A DNA stretch of 64,000 nucleotides from Lactiplantibacillus daowaiensis. Its GTDB lineage: Bacteria > Bacillota > Bacilli > Lactobacillales > Lactobacillaceae. The notes beneath the pieces are model-generated. The model was given only the letters and a program-made list of their open reading frames with translations, made no database searches and was not told the DNA's origin. Positions 47,885 to 57,393 of this stretch are shown here, one piece after another. The position numbers and the translations under genes are program-made. The stretch covers positions 62,001-126,000 of the forward strand of contig NZ_BJDJ01000003.1 of the NCBI RefSeq assembly GCF_005405085.1, in the 5' to 3' direction. Position 1 is the stretch's first letter. Every line of letters starts with the position of its first letter.

Positions 47885-49588
47885 GTGTATCGGGCACTAT
47901 ATCGGGTTTGGCGGCCGCAACGTTTTGATGACTTAGTGGGCCAGCAAATGATTACCCAGACATTGAAAAATGCCATCATGACCCATCAAACGAGTCATGC
48001 GTATTTATTCACGGGGCCACGAGGCACTGGGAAGACGTCGGCTGCTAAGATTTTTGCCAAGGCGATCAACTGTCATCACTTAGTTGACGGTGAACCGTGC
48101 AACGAATGTGCGACTTGTAAGGCCATTACGAACGGTCAATTAAATGATGTTATCGAAATTGATGCGGCTTCCAATAACGGGGTCGAAGAAATTCGGGATA
48201 TCCGTGACAAGGCCAAGTACGCGCCTACGGAAGCTGATTATAAGATTTATATCATTGATGAAGTGCACATGCTGTCAACGGGAGCATTTAATGCCTTATT
48301 AAAGACTTTAGAAGAACCGCCTGCTAATGTGATTTTTATTTTAGCAACGACAGAGCCACATAAGATTCCGTTAACGATTATTTCGCGGACGCAGCGGTTT
48401 GATTTTCGCCGGATCAGTGCGAAAGATAGTTATGATCGCATGGTCTATATTTTGCAACAAAAGCAAGTTGAGTTTGACGAAAAAGCGTTACGCGTCATTG
48501 CTCAAGCCGCAGAAGGTGGGATGCGGGATGCCTTAAGCATCTTGGATCAGGTTATTTCATTTGGCGACAATACGGTGACATTAGACGATGCGTTAATGGT
48601 TACTGGTAGTGTGACGAAGAAGTTGATTGCTGATTATATGGAAGAAGTCACCCAGCATGTGACGAAACCCGCGCTGGAGACGATGCGGCAAATCTTACAA
48701 GAAGGTAAAGATGCTAACCGATTTATCGAAGATTTAATCAGTTATACGCGGGATGTGCTATTGTATCAACAAGCCCCCGAAATGGTCGACAGTGTCGCCA
48801 TGGGGGAAAATGATCAACGGTTTGCGGATTTTGCGAAATCAATCGATGCTGAAGTCTTGTATCAAATGATCAAAACGCTCAATGATATTCAACAACAAAT
48901 GCGGTTTACAACGCATCCGGATGTTTATCTAGAAGTATTGACCGTCAAACTAGCACAGCTAGAAGCCCCCGTTAGCGGTGCTAAACCGACAGCGGCAACA
49001 GCAGCTGTGCCAGATACGGCCGCTGTCCAACAATTGACGACGAAAGTGGATCAATTACAGGCTGAATTACAAGGCCTTAAAGCGAATGGGGTTAAAGCCG
49101 CGCCAGCTAAAACCGCACGGGTCAAACAAAATAGTAATGGGCCAGTGATTAAGAAAGTTAATGTTAGCCAAGTGTATCCAATTTTAGGTGCCGCCACCAA
49201 AGATGATTTGGTACAGGTGCGTGAGGTTTGGGCGGACTTGATGAACATTTTAAGCATCACCCAACGGGCGTTAATGCACGTGGCCCAGCCAGTTGCGGCA
49301 AGTGATGAAGGCGTCGTCGTGGCATTTGATTATCCATTCTTATATCAAAAGGCGATTGATGATCAAGCGTTGATGGATGCACTTGGTAATGGGTTGGATC
49401 GCTTAATGGGCCATGCACCGAAGTTAGTGTGCGTGCCCAAAGAACAATGGCCGCAAATTCGGCGTGACTTTTTAGCCACGCACCAACCGGAGAATAGTCC
49501 AGCAGCGAGTCAGGCGCCCGCTAAGCCGGCGGTCGTCGATCAAGCTGAGCAGTTATTTGGCGATTTAGTTGAAGTTAAACCAGATTAA
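47885..49588 (+). CDS. dnaX: DNA polymerase III subunits gamma/tau
   Basis: 567 residues from GTG 47885 (GAAAGGAAGA). Walker A GPRGTGKTS, zinc ligands in CHHLVDGEPCNECATCKAI, Walker B DEVHML and the sensor region ISRTQRFDFR are intact. The C-terminal third is an Ala/Pro/Lys linker and tau domain. It is the clamp-loader motor and holds polymerase and helicase. First gene of the dnaX-ybaB-recR-yaaL operon. No A-rich slippage site for a short gamma form was seen. Confidence 0.97.
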   Translation: MYRALYRVWRPQRFDDLVGQQMITQTLKNAIMTHQTSHAYLFTGPRGTGKTSAAKIFAKAINCHHLVDGEPCNECATCKAITNGQLNDVIEIDAASNNGVEEIRDIRDKAKYAPTEADYKIYIIDEVHMLSTGAFNALLKTLEEPPANVIFILATTEPHKIPLTIISRTQRFDFRRISAKDSYDRMVYILQQKQVEFDEKALRVIAQAAEGGMRDALSILDQVISFGDNTVTLDDALMVTGSVTKKLIADYMEEVTQHVTKPALETMRQILQEGKDANRFIEDLISYTRDVLLYQQAPEMVDSVAMGENDQRFADFAKSIDAEVLYQMIKTLNDIQQQMRFTTHPDVYLEVLTVKLAQLEAPVSGAKPTAATAAVPDTAAVQQLTTKVDQLQAELQGLKANGVKAAPAKTARVKQNSNGPVIKKVNVSQVYPILGAATKDDLVQVREVWADLMNILSITQRALMHVAQPVAASDEGVVVAFDYPFLYQKAIDDQALMDALGNGLDRLMGHAPKLVCVPKEQWPQIRRDFLATHQPENSPAASQAPAKPAVVDQAEQLFGDLVEVKPD

Positions 49589-49617
49589 TGTTTTGAAATT
49601 GAAAGGAACTGATAAAT

Positions 49618-49926
49618 ATGATGCGTGGTATGGGTAATATGCAAAACATGATGAAACAAATGAAAAAAATGCAACAACAAATGACGGCTGAACAAGCGGC
49701 CTTAAATGAAAAGACCTTTACTGGGAAAGCCCCCGACGAAATGGTCACGGTCACATTTACCGGTGACAAAAAGATGCAAGATATCACCATCAATCCAGCA
49801 GCCGTTGATCCTGATGACGTGGATATGTTACAAGACTTGGTCGTAGCGGCAGTTAATGATGCCTTGGCTCAAGTTGATGACCAAACGCAAAGTACGATGG
49901 GCAAGTATACCCAAGGATTAAACTAA
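49618..49926 (+). CDS. YbaB/EbfC nucleoid-associated protein
   Basis: 102 residues with an unusually Met/Gln-rich start ([20 protein letters not shown]), then [20 protein letters not shown] and [20 protein letters not shown], the YbaB core. Dimeric DNA-binding protein between dnaX and recR, as in most Firmicutes. Ribosome site AAAGGAAC. ATG 49621 is an equally possible start. Confidence 0.94.
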   Translation: MMRGMGNMQNMMKQMKKMQQQMTAEQAALNEKTFTGKAPDEMVTVTFTGDKKMQDITINPAAVDPDDVDMLQDLVVAAVNDALAQVDDQTQSTMGKYTQGLN

Positions 49927-49957
49927 GCGAAGTTAAAGATAGTAGTGAGGTAAAAGC

Positions 49958-50557
49958 ATGCAGTATCCAGAACCAATTGCCAAGTTGATTGACAGTTATA
50001 TGAAGCTCCCCGGGATTGGTGGTAAAACAGCAACACGGTTGGCATTTTATACGATTGATATGGCGGGTGACGATGTGACCGAGTTTGCGAAATCACTCGT
50101 CGCTGCCAAACGGGATCTGCATTTTTGCAGCATTTGTGGCAATATTACCGAGGATGATCCATGTGTGATCTGTAAAGATAAGTCCCGCGATCAAAGCACA
50201 GTTTTGGTCGTTGAAGAGGCTAAAGACGTGATGGCCATGGAAAAAATCAAGGAATATCAAGGTCTCTATCATGTCTTACATGGGGTGTTGTCGCCAGTTG
50301 ATGGTAAAGGACCAGAAGATATTAATATTGCCAGCTTATTAAAGCGACTTCAGCAAAATGATGCGATCAAGGAAGTCATTATTGCGACCAATGCGACACC
50401 AGAAGGGGAAGCAACCGCGATGTATATTTCACGGTTAGTTAAACCAGCTGGGATTAAAGTGACCCGCTTAGCGCATGGGCTATCAGTGGGGAGCGATATT
50501 CAATATGCGGATGAAATGACGTTGTTCAAGGCGGTAGAAGGCCGTCAGGAAATGTAA
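49958..50557 (+). CDS. recR: Recombination mediator RecR
   Basis: 199 residues. HhH start ([19 protein letters not shown]), zinc finger [16 protein letters not shown], Toprim domain [14 protein letters not shown] and [15 protein letters not shown]. RecR loads RecA on SSB-coated DNA with RecO/RecF. Immediately after ybaB. Ribosome site GTGAGGT. Confidence 0.97.
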   Translation: MQYPEPIAKLIDSYMKLPGIGGKTATRLAFYTIDMAGDDVTEFAKSLVAAKRDLHFCSICGNITEDDPCVICKDKSRDQSTVLVVEEAKDVMAMEKIKEYQGLYHVLHGVLSPVDGKGPEDINIASLLKRLQQNDAIKEVIIATNATPEGEATAMYISRLVKPAGIKVTRLAHGLSVGSDIQYADEMTLFKAVEGRQEM

Positions 50558-50560
50558 TAG

Positions 50561-50824
50561 GTGGCGAGGATAATTTTTAAGCGACGGAAGAAAATTAAAC
50601 AAGCGCAAGCGGTCTATGATCAACAATTGCTAACGTTACTGGATGCAGCGAAGTTAGATTGGGATCGGGCCAAGCAAAATGAACAAGCAATCTATGACAA
50701 CAATACGAATGAATTAGTGACTCAAACGGCATTAGCGCGCGCAAAGTACTTGTATTTGTACCGTGAAGCACGGCGGCGGCAAGTCCATGGTCAGAAAATT
50801 CAACAGTCCGTGATTGATAAATAA
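50561..50824 (+). CDS. YaaL / DUF2508 family protein
   Basis: 87 residues from GTG 50561, 3 bases after the recR stop; no separate ribosome site, so coupled. Basic start (ARIIFKRRKKIKQAQAVYDQ) and a long helical stretch (KLDWDRAKQNEQAIY, RAKYLYLYREARRRQVHG) match the YaaL group that follows recR in Firmicutes. Function unknown. Confidence 0.88.
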   Translation: MARIIFKRRKKIKQAQAVYDQQLLTLLDAAKLDWDRAKQNEQAIYDNNTNELVTQTALARAKYLYLYREARRRQVHGQKIQQSVIDK

Positions 50825-50831
50825 ACGTAGC

Positions 50832-50866
50832 AAAATCTGATGTCATGTGGGCATCAGATTTTTTTT
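50832..50866 (+). terminator. Terminator of the dnaX-yaaL operon
   Basis: AAAATCTGATG (50832-50842) with CATCAGATTTT (50852-50862), then more T's. The 130 bases to tmk contain no gene; a partial hairpin around 50920-50955 (CACG-CCTAC with GTAGG-CCGTG) is visible. Confidence 0.92.
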
Positions 50867-51014
50867 ACAATTAAATAAAAACCACAATTGCTAGTGGTAA
50901 ATGCGGTAAAATAAGACCACGACCTACCTTCACTAGTAGGACCGTGATTAGACACCTTGGTAGTAATCAAGTACAATTATTACATATACGAATTTTTAGA
51001 TGGGATTGGGAATT

Positions 51015-51677
51015 GTGACTGGAAAACTAATAACCTTTGAAGGACCAGATGGTGCGGGCAAGACGTCCGCTTTACAAGCAATTGTGGCTGAGATTCAACC
51101 ACAACTAGGGGATCGCTTGGTCGTCACACGCGAACCGGGCGGCAATCAAATTTCTGAGGCGATTCGCCAAATTATTTTGGATCGTCACAACACAGCGATG
51201 GATGATCGGACCGAAGCGTTATTATATGCGGCTGCGCGGCGCCAACATATCGTGCAAAAAATCTTGCCAGCCCTGCAAGCGGATCAACTCGTTTTGTGTG
51301 ATCGCTTTATCGATAGCTCGATTGCCTATCAAGGCGCTGGTCGGGGTATCGGGGAACAAGCCGTCTATGACATGAACCAATTTGCCACTGAAGGGCTAAC
51401 ACCGGATTTAACGTTGTACTTTGATGTCGATGCGGCAGTAGGTCTGCAGCGGATTCAGACCCATCGGCAAAATGAAATCAATCGCTTAGATGTTGAAGCC
51501 TTGAGTTTTCATCATCGAGTTCAAGCGGCTTATTTGGCACTTTTAAAACAGCATCCTGAACGGATTAAACGGGTCGATGCGAGTCAACCATTGGCACAAG
51601 TCGTCACCCAAAGTTTGGCAATCATGCAAACGCAATTGCCACAATACTTTACCACCGAAGGGAAGTCGAAAATATGA
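51015..51677 (+). CDS. tmk: Thymidylate kinase
   Basis: 220 residues from GTG 51015 (ATG 51000 is an in-frame alternative that adds GLGIV). P-loop FEGPDGAGKTSALQ, TREPGG, and the lid/DRX motif DRFIDSSIAYQGAGRG. Makes dTDP from dTMP. Starts the tmk-yaaQ-holB-yabA-rsmI operon. Start choice is based on typical N-terminus MTGKLITFEG; ribosome sites are poor for both. Confidence 0.95.
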   Translation: MTGKLITFEGPDGAGKTSALQAIVAEIQPQLGDRLVVTREPGGNQISEAIRQIILDRHNTAMDDRTEALLYAAARRQHIVQKILPALQADQLVLCDRFIDSSIAYQGAGRGIGEQAVYDMNQFATEGLTPDLTLYFDVDAAVGLQRIQTHRQNEINRLDVEALSFHHRVQAAYLALLKQHPERIKRVDASQPLAQVVTQSLAIMQTQLPQYFTTEGKSKI

Positions 51678-52003
51678 AATTAATTATTGCGATTGTCCAA
51701 GATAAAGATAGTAATCGATTAAGTAATCAATTCATTGAAGCTAACGTTCGGGCCACAAAATTATCGACAACCGGTGGCTTTTTGCGGTCAGGTAATACAA
51801 CCTTTATGATTGGTATCGATGATGATCGTGTTGAAGAAGTGCTGGCAATGATCAAAGAAACGAGCCATGCCCGGGACCAATTTATGACCCCACCAGTTAA
51901 CTTGGATGTCACCATGGATGGGGCTTCGGCTTACCCGGTGGAAGTTCAAGTCGGTGGCGCAACGGTGTTTGTCTTACCAATTGAACAATTTCATCAATTT
52001 TAA
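51674..52003 (+). CDS. darA: Cyclic-di-AMP receptor (PII-like, YaaQ/DarA)
   Basis: 109 residues; ATG overlaps the tmk stop. PII-like fold: KLIIAIVQDKDSNRLSNQFI, ATKLSTTGGFLRSGNTTFMI and GIDDDRVEEVLAMIKETSHA. Orthologues (DarA/PstA) bind c-di-AMP, a regulator of potassium and osmotic balance. Place between tmk and holB is standard. Confidence 0.92.
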   Translation: MKLIIAIVQDKDSNRLSNQFIEANVRATKLSTTGGFLRSGNTTFMIGIDDDRVEEVLAMIKETSHARDQFMTPPVNLDVTMDGASAYPVEVQVGGATVFVLPIEQFHQF

Positions 52004-52019
52004 AAGTTAGGTGGCGCTT

Positions 52020-53039
52020 ATGACAGCTGAGACCATTGCCACCACACTAGCGGCGAAACAACCGCATTTACTGGCGGCTTTTAAACATATTATTGACCAA
52101 AATCACTTGGCCCATGCCTATTTATTCGCTGGAATGGAAGGCGCTGGCCAACCAGAACTCGCGACTTGGATTGCCCAACGCCTATTTTGTTTACATGTGA
52201 CAGCTGGTGAGCCCGATGGCACGTGCGAAGAGTGTGTGCGGATTGCGACTCATCAACATCCGGATATCGTGATGGTCGCACCCGATGGGCAAAGTATCCA
52301 TGTGGATCAAGTGCGGTATTTAAAATCAGAGTTTTCAAAAAGTGCCGTTGAGGGTAATCGCAAGCTCTTTATTATTAGTGACGCTGAAAAAATGACGGCT
52401 AGTGCAGCGAATAGTTTGTTGAAGTTCATTGAAGAGCCAAGTGGCAATGTCACCGCCTTTTTATTAACGACTAATCGGCAACTGATGCTACCGACAATTA
52501 TTTCACGGACACAAGTGATTGAGTTTCCACCATTGCCAGCACCAGTGCTACAACAAACGTTTGAAGCGGCTGGCATTTCGGCGCAAAATGCGCAAACACT
52601 GCGGCATTTAACCAATAGTTTGACGCAAGCACAGCAATTATTGACCGATGATTGGTTACCAACTGCGGTCACACAACTGTGGCAATGGTTCCAACAAGCG
52701 GTTAAAGGGGATCCCCGAAGTTTCGTCGCGGTACAGACCCGTTTGGTGGGCTTAGCGAAAGAACGCGATCAGCAATTAGTGGTCTTAGACTTAATTGCGG
52801 CGCTATTTCAGGATTTATTGCAGTTACACTTTCAAGTGGATGCTGCAAGTGAGTTGAGCTTTGGCCAATACCAAAGTCAATTAACCGTGTTAACGACTAA
52901 TCTGACGGCTGATCAATTGGTAACGGCAACTGAACTTGCGTTGACTGCGAAGCGCCAATTAGCTAGCAATATTAGTTTTCAAAACGTCTTAGAAGGCCTA
53001 ACGTTGCAACTATGGCCGATTTTTAAAACGAACGCTTAA
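52020..53039 (+). CDS. holB: DNA polymerase III subunit delta prime
   Basis: 339 residues from ATG 52020, 5 bases after AGGTGG. AAA+ fold with a degenerate P-loop (FAGMEGAGQPELA, no Lys) as expected of the non-hydrolysing delta' subunit. Zinc knuckle region CLHVTAGEPDGTCEECVR and the SRC sensor ISRTQVIEF are present. It works with the dnaX product in the clamp loader. Confidence 0.95.
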   Translation: MTAETIATTLAAKQPHLLAAFKHIIDQNHLAHAYLFAGMEGAGQPELATWIAQRLFCLHVTAGEPDGTCEECVRIATHQHPDIVMVAPDGQSIHVDQVRYLKSEFSKSAVEGNRKLFIISDAEKMTASAANSLLKFIEEPSGNVTAFLLTTNRQLMLPTIISRTQVIEFPPLPAPVLQQTFEAAGISAQNAQTLRHLTNSLTQAQQLLTDDWLPTAVTQLWQWFQQAVKGDPRSFVAVQTRLVGLAKERDQQLVVLDLIAALFQDLLQLHFQVDAASELSFGQYQSQLTVLTTNLTADQLVTATELALTAKRQLASNISFQNVLEGLTLQLWPIFKTNA

Positions 53040-53064
53040 AAAATAGGAAGATGAGGGTGAGCGT

Positions 53065-53406
53065 GTGGATAAGCGTGATTTGTACGATAGTTTTGGCGAC
53101 ATGGAACAACAGATGCAACAAATGCTCGATAAAATGGCGCAATTACGGGCAGATATGACAACCGTGTTAGAAAAAAACGCCGAACTAGTGATTGAAAATG
53201 AACACTTACGAGAACGGATGGTTGAAATCGAAAATGAAGCGCCAAAAAAGACCACCAGTACCACCACGCTATCCAAATCGCGTCAAAACTTGGAGAAGTT
53301 GTACGACGAAGGGTTCCATGTCTGCAATCAATTTTATGGCAAACGACGAGATGATGATGAATCGTGTGTATTTTGTCTCGAAGTCATTTATGGTGAACGG
53401 GCGTAG
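53065..53406 (+). CDS. yabA: Initiation control protein YabA
   Basis: 113 residues from GTG 53065 (GATGAGGGTGAG). N-terminal coiled coil (MEQQMQQMLDKMAQLRADMT) for tetramerisation; C-terminal zinc region with C-N-Q-F...CVFC (residues about 85-105). YabA binds DnaA and DnaN to prevent over-initiation. Typical neighbour of holB and rsmI. Confidence 0.94.
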   Translation: MDKRDLYDSFGDMEQQMQQMLDKMAQLRADMTTVLEKNAELVIENEHLRERMVEIENEAPKKTTSTTTLSKSRQNLEKLYDEGFHVCNQFYGKRRDDDESCVFCLEVIYGERA

Positions 53407-53421
53407 GTAGGAGGAAAAAAT

Positions 53422-54300
53422 TTGCAAACGCAACAAAGTTTTGCTGACCATGCTGGTGTTGGCACATTGTATCTCGTACCGACACCGATTGGTAATTTAC
53501 AAGATATGACGTATCGGGCAGTCGCCACGTTAAAAGCAGTGGATTTAATTGCCGCTGAGGATACGCGCAATACGCAGAAGTTACTTAATCATTTTGAGAT
53601 TACAACGAAGCAAATTAGTTTTCATGAACATAATACCCAAGAACGCATCCCACAATTAATTGAAAAACTGCAGCAAGGTCAAGATTTGGCACAAGTGAGT
53701 GATGCGGGGATGCCATCGATTAGTGATCCGGGAACGGAGCTCGTTGCAGCATGTGTTGCCCAAGGGTTACCGGTTGTCCCATTACCGGGCGCTAACGCGG
53801 GGTTAACGGCGCTGATTGCATCGGGATTAGTGCCGCAACCATTTTATTTCTATGGTTTTTTACCACGGAAAAAACAAGAACAAAAAGCGGCTTTAGCCGA
53901 ACTGGTTCAACGTTCGGAAACGGTGATCATTTATGAATCTCCATTCCGGGTTGCAAAGACCTTGACGAATTTGGCAACGGTTTGTGAGCCGACGCGTCCA
54001 ATCGTGGCCTGTCGGGAATTGACTAAACGCTATGAAGAGTTCGCACGCGGGTCGTTAGCAGAAATGGTGACCTGGTCGCAAGATCATCAGCTAAAAGGTG
54101 AGTTTGTCTTGTTGATTGGTGGCAATCCGGTTGAACCAACAACCGCATCAACTGATGAGCTGGCCGAATTACCTTTGAAGGCCCAAGTTGAAGCTTTGAT
54201 TGCAGCAGGTAGTAAACCTAATGCTGCGATCAAGGAAATTGCCAAACGGCGTCAATTGCAACGACAAGTTGTTTACAATGATTTTCACGGGATTAATTAG
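53422..54300 (+). CDS. rsmI: 16S rRNA (cytidine1402-2'-O)-methyltransferase
   Basis: 292 residues from TTG 53422, 8 bases after AGGAGG. Tetrapyrrole-methylase fold: YLVPTPIGNLQDMTYRAVAT, AAEDTRNTQKLLNHF, SDAGMPSISDPG, PLPGANAGLTALIASG. Methylates C1402 at the decoding centre. C-terminal domain ends in a basic stretch (IKEIAKRRQLQRQVVYNDFH). Last ribosome-related gene of the operon. Confidence 0.96.
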   Translation: MQTQQSFADHAGVGTLYLVPTPIGNLQDMTYRAVATLKAVDLIAAEDTRNTQKLLNHFEITTKQISFHEHNTQERIPQLIEKLQQGQDLAQVSDAGMPSISDPGTELVAACVAQGLPVVPLPGANAGLTALIASGLVPQPFYFYGFLPRKKQEQKAALAELVQRSETVIIYESPFRVAKTLTNLATVCEPTRPIVACRELTKRYEEFARGSLAEMVTWSQDHQLKGEFVLLIGGNPVEPTTASTDELAELPLKAQVEALIAAGSKPNAAIKEIAKRRQLQRQVVYNDFHGIN

Positions 54301-54317
54301 AGATGAGGGACGATGAG

Positions 54318-55097
54318 ATGGCAACCTTAGGGGCACAGGCAAGTGTATACACAGAACAACATCGGATCACTTATTACGAATGTGATCGGACCGGGCGGGC
54401 AACTTTATCGACGCTGATCAATATCGTAATTTTGGCGTCACAAGACCAAAGTAATGCACTCGGGTTAACCACTGAATTCGTACAAGGTCACGGTGTTGGT
54501 TGGGTTGTGACCCAATATTCAATGGCCATTACGAGAATGCCACACTTAGATGAAACCGTAACACTGGCCGTACGCGGGTCAGCCTATAATCCATATTTTG
54601 CGTTCCGGGAATTTTGGGTTCGGGATGCTGATGGTGAAACGTTGGCTTACATTACCAGTATTTGGGTAACGATGAGTCAAACAACGCGGCGTATCGTGAA
54701 GCTTGATGAAGATCTCGTCACACCATACCATTCCGAAATGGTTAAGCGGATTCCAAGATTACCACGGCCCATTAGTTTTGAAGCAACTGATGCGACGATT
54801 AGTAAACCATATCAAGTGCGCTTCTTTGATATCGATCCAAATCGGCATGTCAACAATGCGCACTATTTCGATTGGTTATTAGATACGTTACCAGCCGACT
54901 TTTTGTTGCAACATGATTTGATTCACGTCGATGTGCGGTATGAAAATGAAGTTCAATATGGACATACGGTTACTGCTGAAGTCAACGTGTTACCAACGAA
55001 TGATGATGGCACGGTGACGACCAGTCATCGGATTCGCGTGGCGGATGAAAAATGTTGTGAAGTGACGATTCAATGGCAACCGACAACAGTTGCGTAA
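54318..55097 (+). CDS. Acyl-ACP thioesterase
   Basis: 259 residues from ATG 54318. Two hot-dog domains: YTEQHRITYYECDRTGRATL at the start and VRFFDIDPNRHVNNAHYFDW in the second half, with the catalytic Asn/His region NNAHY. Releases fatty acids from acyl-ACP, tuning chain ends. ATG 54303 is an in-frame alternative. Followed by a terminator. Confidence 0.92.
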   Translation: MATLGAQASVYTEQHRITYYECDRTGRATLSTLINIVILASQDQSNALGLTTEFVQGHGVGWVVTQYSMAITRMPHLDETVTLAVRGSAYNPYFAFREFWVRDADGETLAYITSIWVTMSQTTRRIVKLDEDLVTPYHSEMVKRIPRLPRPISFEATDATISKPYQVRFFDIDPNRHVNNAHYFDWLLDTLPADFLLQHDLIHVDVRYENEVQYGHTVTAEVNVLPTNDDGTVTTSHRIRVADEKCCEVTIQWQPTTVA

Positions 55098-55112
55098 CCC
55101 TTAATTCAAACG

Positions 55113-55142
55113 AGCTGACAGTGAAAACTGGCGGCTTTTTTT
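55113..55142 (+). terminator. Terminator after the thioesterase gene
   Basis: AGCTGACAGT (55113-55122) with ACTGGCGGCT (55127-55136), one mismatch, one wobble, then seven T's. galE has its own promoter region downstream (TTGACT 55141-55146). Confidence 0.85.
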
Positions 55143-55201
55143 GACTGAAATTATAAGGGTGAGTATGCTATGATAAGATTATTCTTTGTGGGAGGTACAC
55201 T

Positions 55202-56197
55202 ATGTCAATTCTTGTTTTAGGTGGGGCCGGTTATATCGGTTCTCATATGGTTGATCGATTGATTGAAAACGGCACCGATACGGTGGTCGTGGATAATCTG
55301 GTGACTGGGCATCGCGCAGCAATCAATTCGCAAGCCAAGTTTTATCAGGGGGATGTTCGCGATGCGGACTTCTTAAACCATGTTTTTGATCAAGAATCAA
55401 TTGAAGCAGTTGTTCATTTTGCGGCATTTTCAATCGTACCAGAATCAATGGCCAAACCATTGAAGTATTTCGACAACAACACGGGTGGTATGATTACGTT
55501 GTTAGAAGTGATGCAAGCACATGATGTTAAGCAAATTGTCTTCTCATCAACAGCAGCGACGTATGGGACACCCAAACAGATTCCAATTAAAGAAACTGAT
55601 CCACAATTACCGATTAACCCATATGGGGCTAGCAAGTTGATGATGGAACAAATCATGCATTGGGCTGATGTTGCCTATGGTGTTAAATTTGTCGCTTTAC
55701 GTTACTTTAATGTGGCTGGTGCTAAGCCAGATGGCAGTATTGGTGAAGATCATGGTCCTGAAACGCATTTAGTGCCAATCATCTTACAAGTGGCACAAGG
55801 AAAACGGGATGAATTAAAAATTTTCGGTGATGACTACCAAACACCAGACGGCACGAATGTCCGAGACTATGTTCATGTGTTAGATTTAGCCGATGCGCAT
55901 ATCTTGGCGTTGAAGTATTTGGCAGCTGGTCATGATAGTAATGCCTTTAATTTAGGCTCATCAACTGGTTTTTCTAATAAGCAGATGTTGATGGCAGCTC
56001 GTGAAGTCACTGGACAACCGATTCCAGCAACGCTAGCAGCTCGGCGTCCTGGTGACCCAGATTCATTAGTTGCGGCTAGTGATAAAGCACGTGACGTGCT
56101 TGGCTGGCAACCACAATATGATGATGTCAAAGAAATTATCAAAACGGCTTGGGCTTGGACACAAGCACATCCAAACGGTTATGATGACCGTCATTAA
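55202..56197 (+). CDS. galE: UDP-glucose 4-epimerase
   Basis: 331 residues, ribosome site TGGGAGG. NAD-binding [28 protein letters not shown], and [10 protein letters not shown] with the catalytic Tyr and Lys; [20 protein letters not shown] is typical of galE. Interconverts UDP-glucose and UDP-galactose for sugar use and wall polymers. Monocistronic; -35 TTGACT with TATGCT 17 bp downstream. Confidence 0.95.
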   Translation: MSILVLGGAGYIGSHMVDRLIENGTDTVVVDNLVTGHRAAINSQAKFYQGDVRDADFLNHVFDQESIEAVVHFAAFSIVPESMAKPLKYFDNNTGGMITLLEVMQAHDVKQIVFSSTAATYGTPKQIPIKETDPQLPINPYGASKLMMEQIMHWADVAYGVKFVALRYFNVAGAKPDGSIGEDHGPETHLVPIILQVAQGKRDELKIFGDDYQTPDGTNVRDYVHVLDLADAHILALKYLAAGHDSNAFNLGSSTGFSNKQMLMAAREVTGQPIPATLAARRPGDPDSLVAASDKARDVLGWQPQYDDVKEIIKTAWAWTQAHPNGYDDRH

Positions 56198-56202
56198 TTA
56201 AA

Positions 56203-56257
56203 TGAAAAGAACTGGTCCATCTGACTCGTGTTTGAGTCGGATGGACCAGTTCTTTTG
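56203..56257. terminator. Bidirectional terminator between galE and phnW
   Basis: AAGAACTGGTCCATCTGACTC and its complement around GTGTT form a 21-bp stem with one wobble, ending in TTTT on one side and A-rich on the other. It serves the two convergent genes. Confidence 0.95.
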
Positions 56258-56265
56258 TGTCTCAC

Positions 56266-57366
56266 TTATTGATTTAATTGTTGATAATCGCCGATGATGG
56301 CTAAAAGACGATTGATATCAGTTGTATCAACATCACCAATCGTACCAATTCGGAAACTAGGAATAGTGGATACTTTTCCGGGATAGATAACGAATCCACG
56401 GGTTTTGATAAATTGATAGAAATCATCAAAATCAAAATTAGTGTGTGGATACTTGAATGATGTAATGATTGGTCCTTGGTAGGCAGGGTCAATGACTAAC
56501 TCAAAGCCTAAAGCTTGCATGCCAGTACTTAAAGCACGTTGACTGGCGGCATAACGTTGATAGCGTTCATTGACGCCACCTTCATCAGCCAGTTCAGTTA
56601 ACGCTTGTGCAAACGCGTGAACAACGTGGGTTGGGGATGTAAATCGCCATTTTCCAGGTTGTTGAGTCATCGTTTGCCATTGTGCGAATAAGTCGAGGCT
56701 CAATGAACGGGCATTGCCAGCAGTTTTTGCTAATTCAGCTTGTTTAGCAATGATAAAGGCAAAACCAGGGACACCCTGAACACACTTGTTAGCACTACTG
56801 ATTAAGTAGTCGCAATCGAGTTCATCAACGTTGATCGGAACGCCACCAAGACTAGACATGGCATCAATAATACTGATGATACCGCGATCCTTTAGTAGCG
56901 GCATTAACTGTTCAATGGGATTTAATACCCCGGTTGTTGTTTCACTGTGAACAGTTGCAAAGTGGGTGACTTCAGGATGATCAGCTAATGCTTGTGCAAT
57001 CCGTTGTGGATCAACGACTTCGTCATCAGCAAAGTCAACATCGATATGAGTAATCTCATAGTAGTCGGCGATTTCACTAATTCGACGTCCATAAGCCCCA
57101 TTGATGGCAATCATTAAAACCGCATCAGTACGAGGAACCGCAGAACCAATTGTCGCTTCAACCCCGTAACTACCACTCCCTTGAAGTAAAACGGTGGTGT
57201 AAGTCGTCGGGTCAGCTTCAGCCAGCGCTAAGATCTCTCGGCGAATGGTTTCCGTAACTTGACGATAATCGCTATCCCAAGTGCAGTAATCAATTTGCAT
57301 CGCTGCTTTAACCGAGGCTGTCGTACTTAACGGACCTGGTGTTAACAATAAATAAGGTTGCTTCAT
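56266..57366 (-). CDS. phnW: 2-aminoethylphosphonate-pyruvate transaminase
   Basis: 366 residues. Fold type I aminotransferase: LLTPGPLSTTASVKAAMQID, VLLQGSGSYGVEATIGSAVP, HSETTTGVLNPIEQ, SIIDAMSSLGG and the PLP lysine in DYLISSANKCVQGVPGFAF. It turns 2-aminoethylphosphonate into phosphonoacetaldehyde, passing the amino group to pyruvate. Last gene of the leftward phn operon, 27 bases after phnX; ribosome site AAAGGAGA. Confidence 0.95.
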   Translation of the reverse strand: MKQPYLLLTPGPLSTTASVKAAMQIDYCTWDSDYRQVTETIRREILALAEADPTTYTTVLLQGSGSYGVEATIGSAVPRTDAVLMIAINGAYGRRISEIADYYEITHIDVDFADDEVVDPQRIAQALADHPEVTHFATVHSETTTGVLNPIEQLMPLLKDRGIISIIDAMSSLGGVPINVDELDCDYLISSANKCVQGVPGFAFIIAKQAELAKTAGNARSLSLDLFAQWQTMTQQPGKWRFTSPTHVVHAFAQALTELADEGGVNERYQRYAASQRALSTGMQALGFELVIDPAYQGPIITSFKYPHTNFDFDDFYQFIKTRGFVIYPGKVSTIPSFRIGTIGDVDTTDINRLLAIIGDYQQLNQ

Positions 57367-57393
57367 AGGTTAACAAAATCTCCTTTATACAGC

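Noticed and set aside
47885-49588. Possible programmed frameshift in dnaX producing gamma
   Set aside because: No A-rich slippery heptamer with an early stop in the -1 frame was seen near codon 400.
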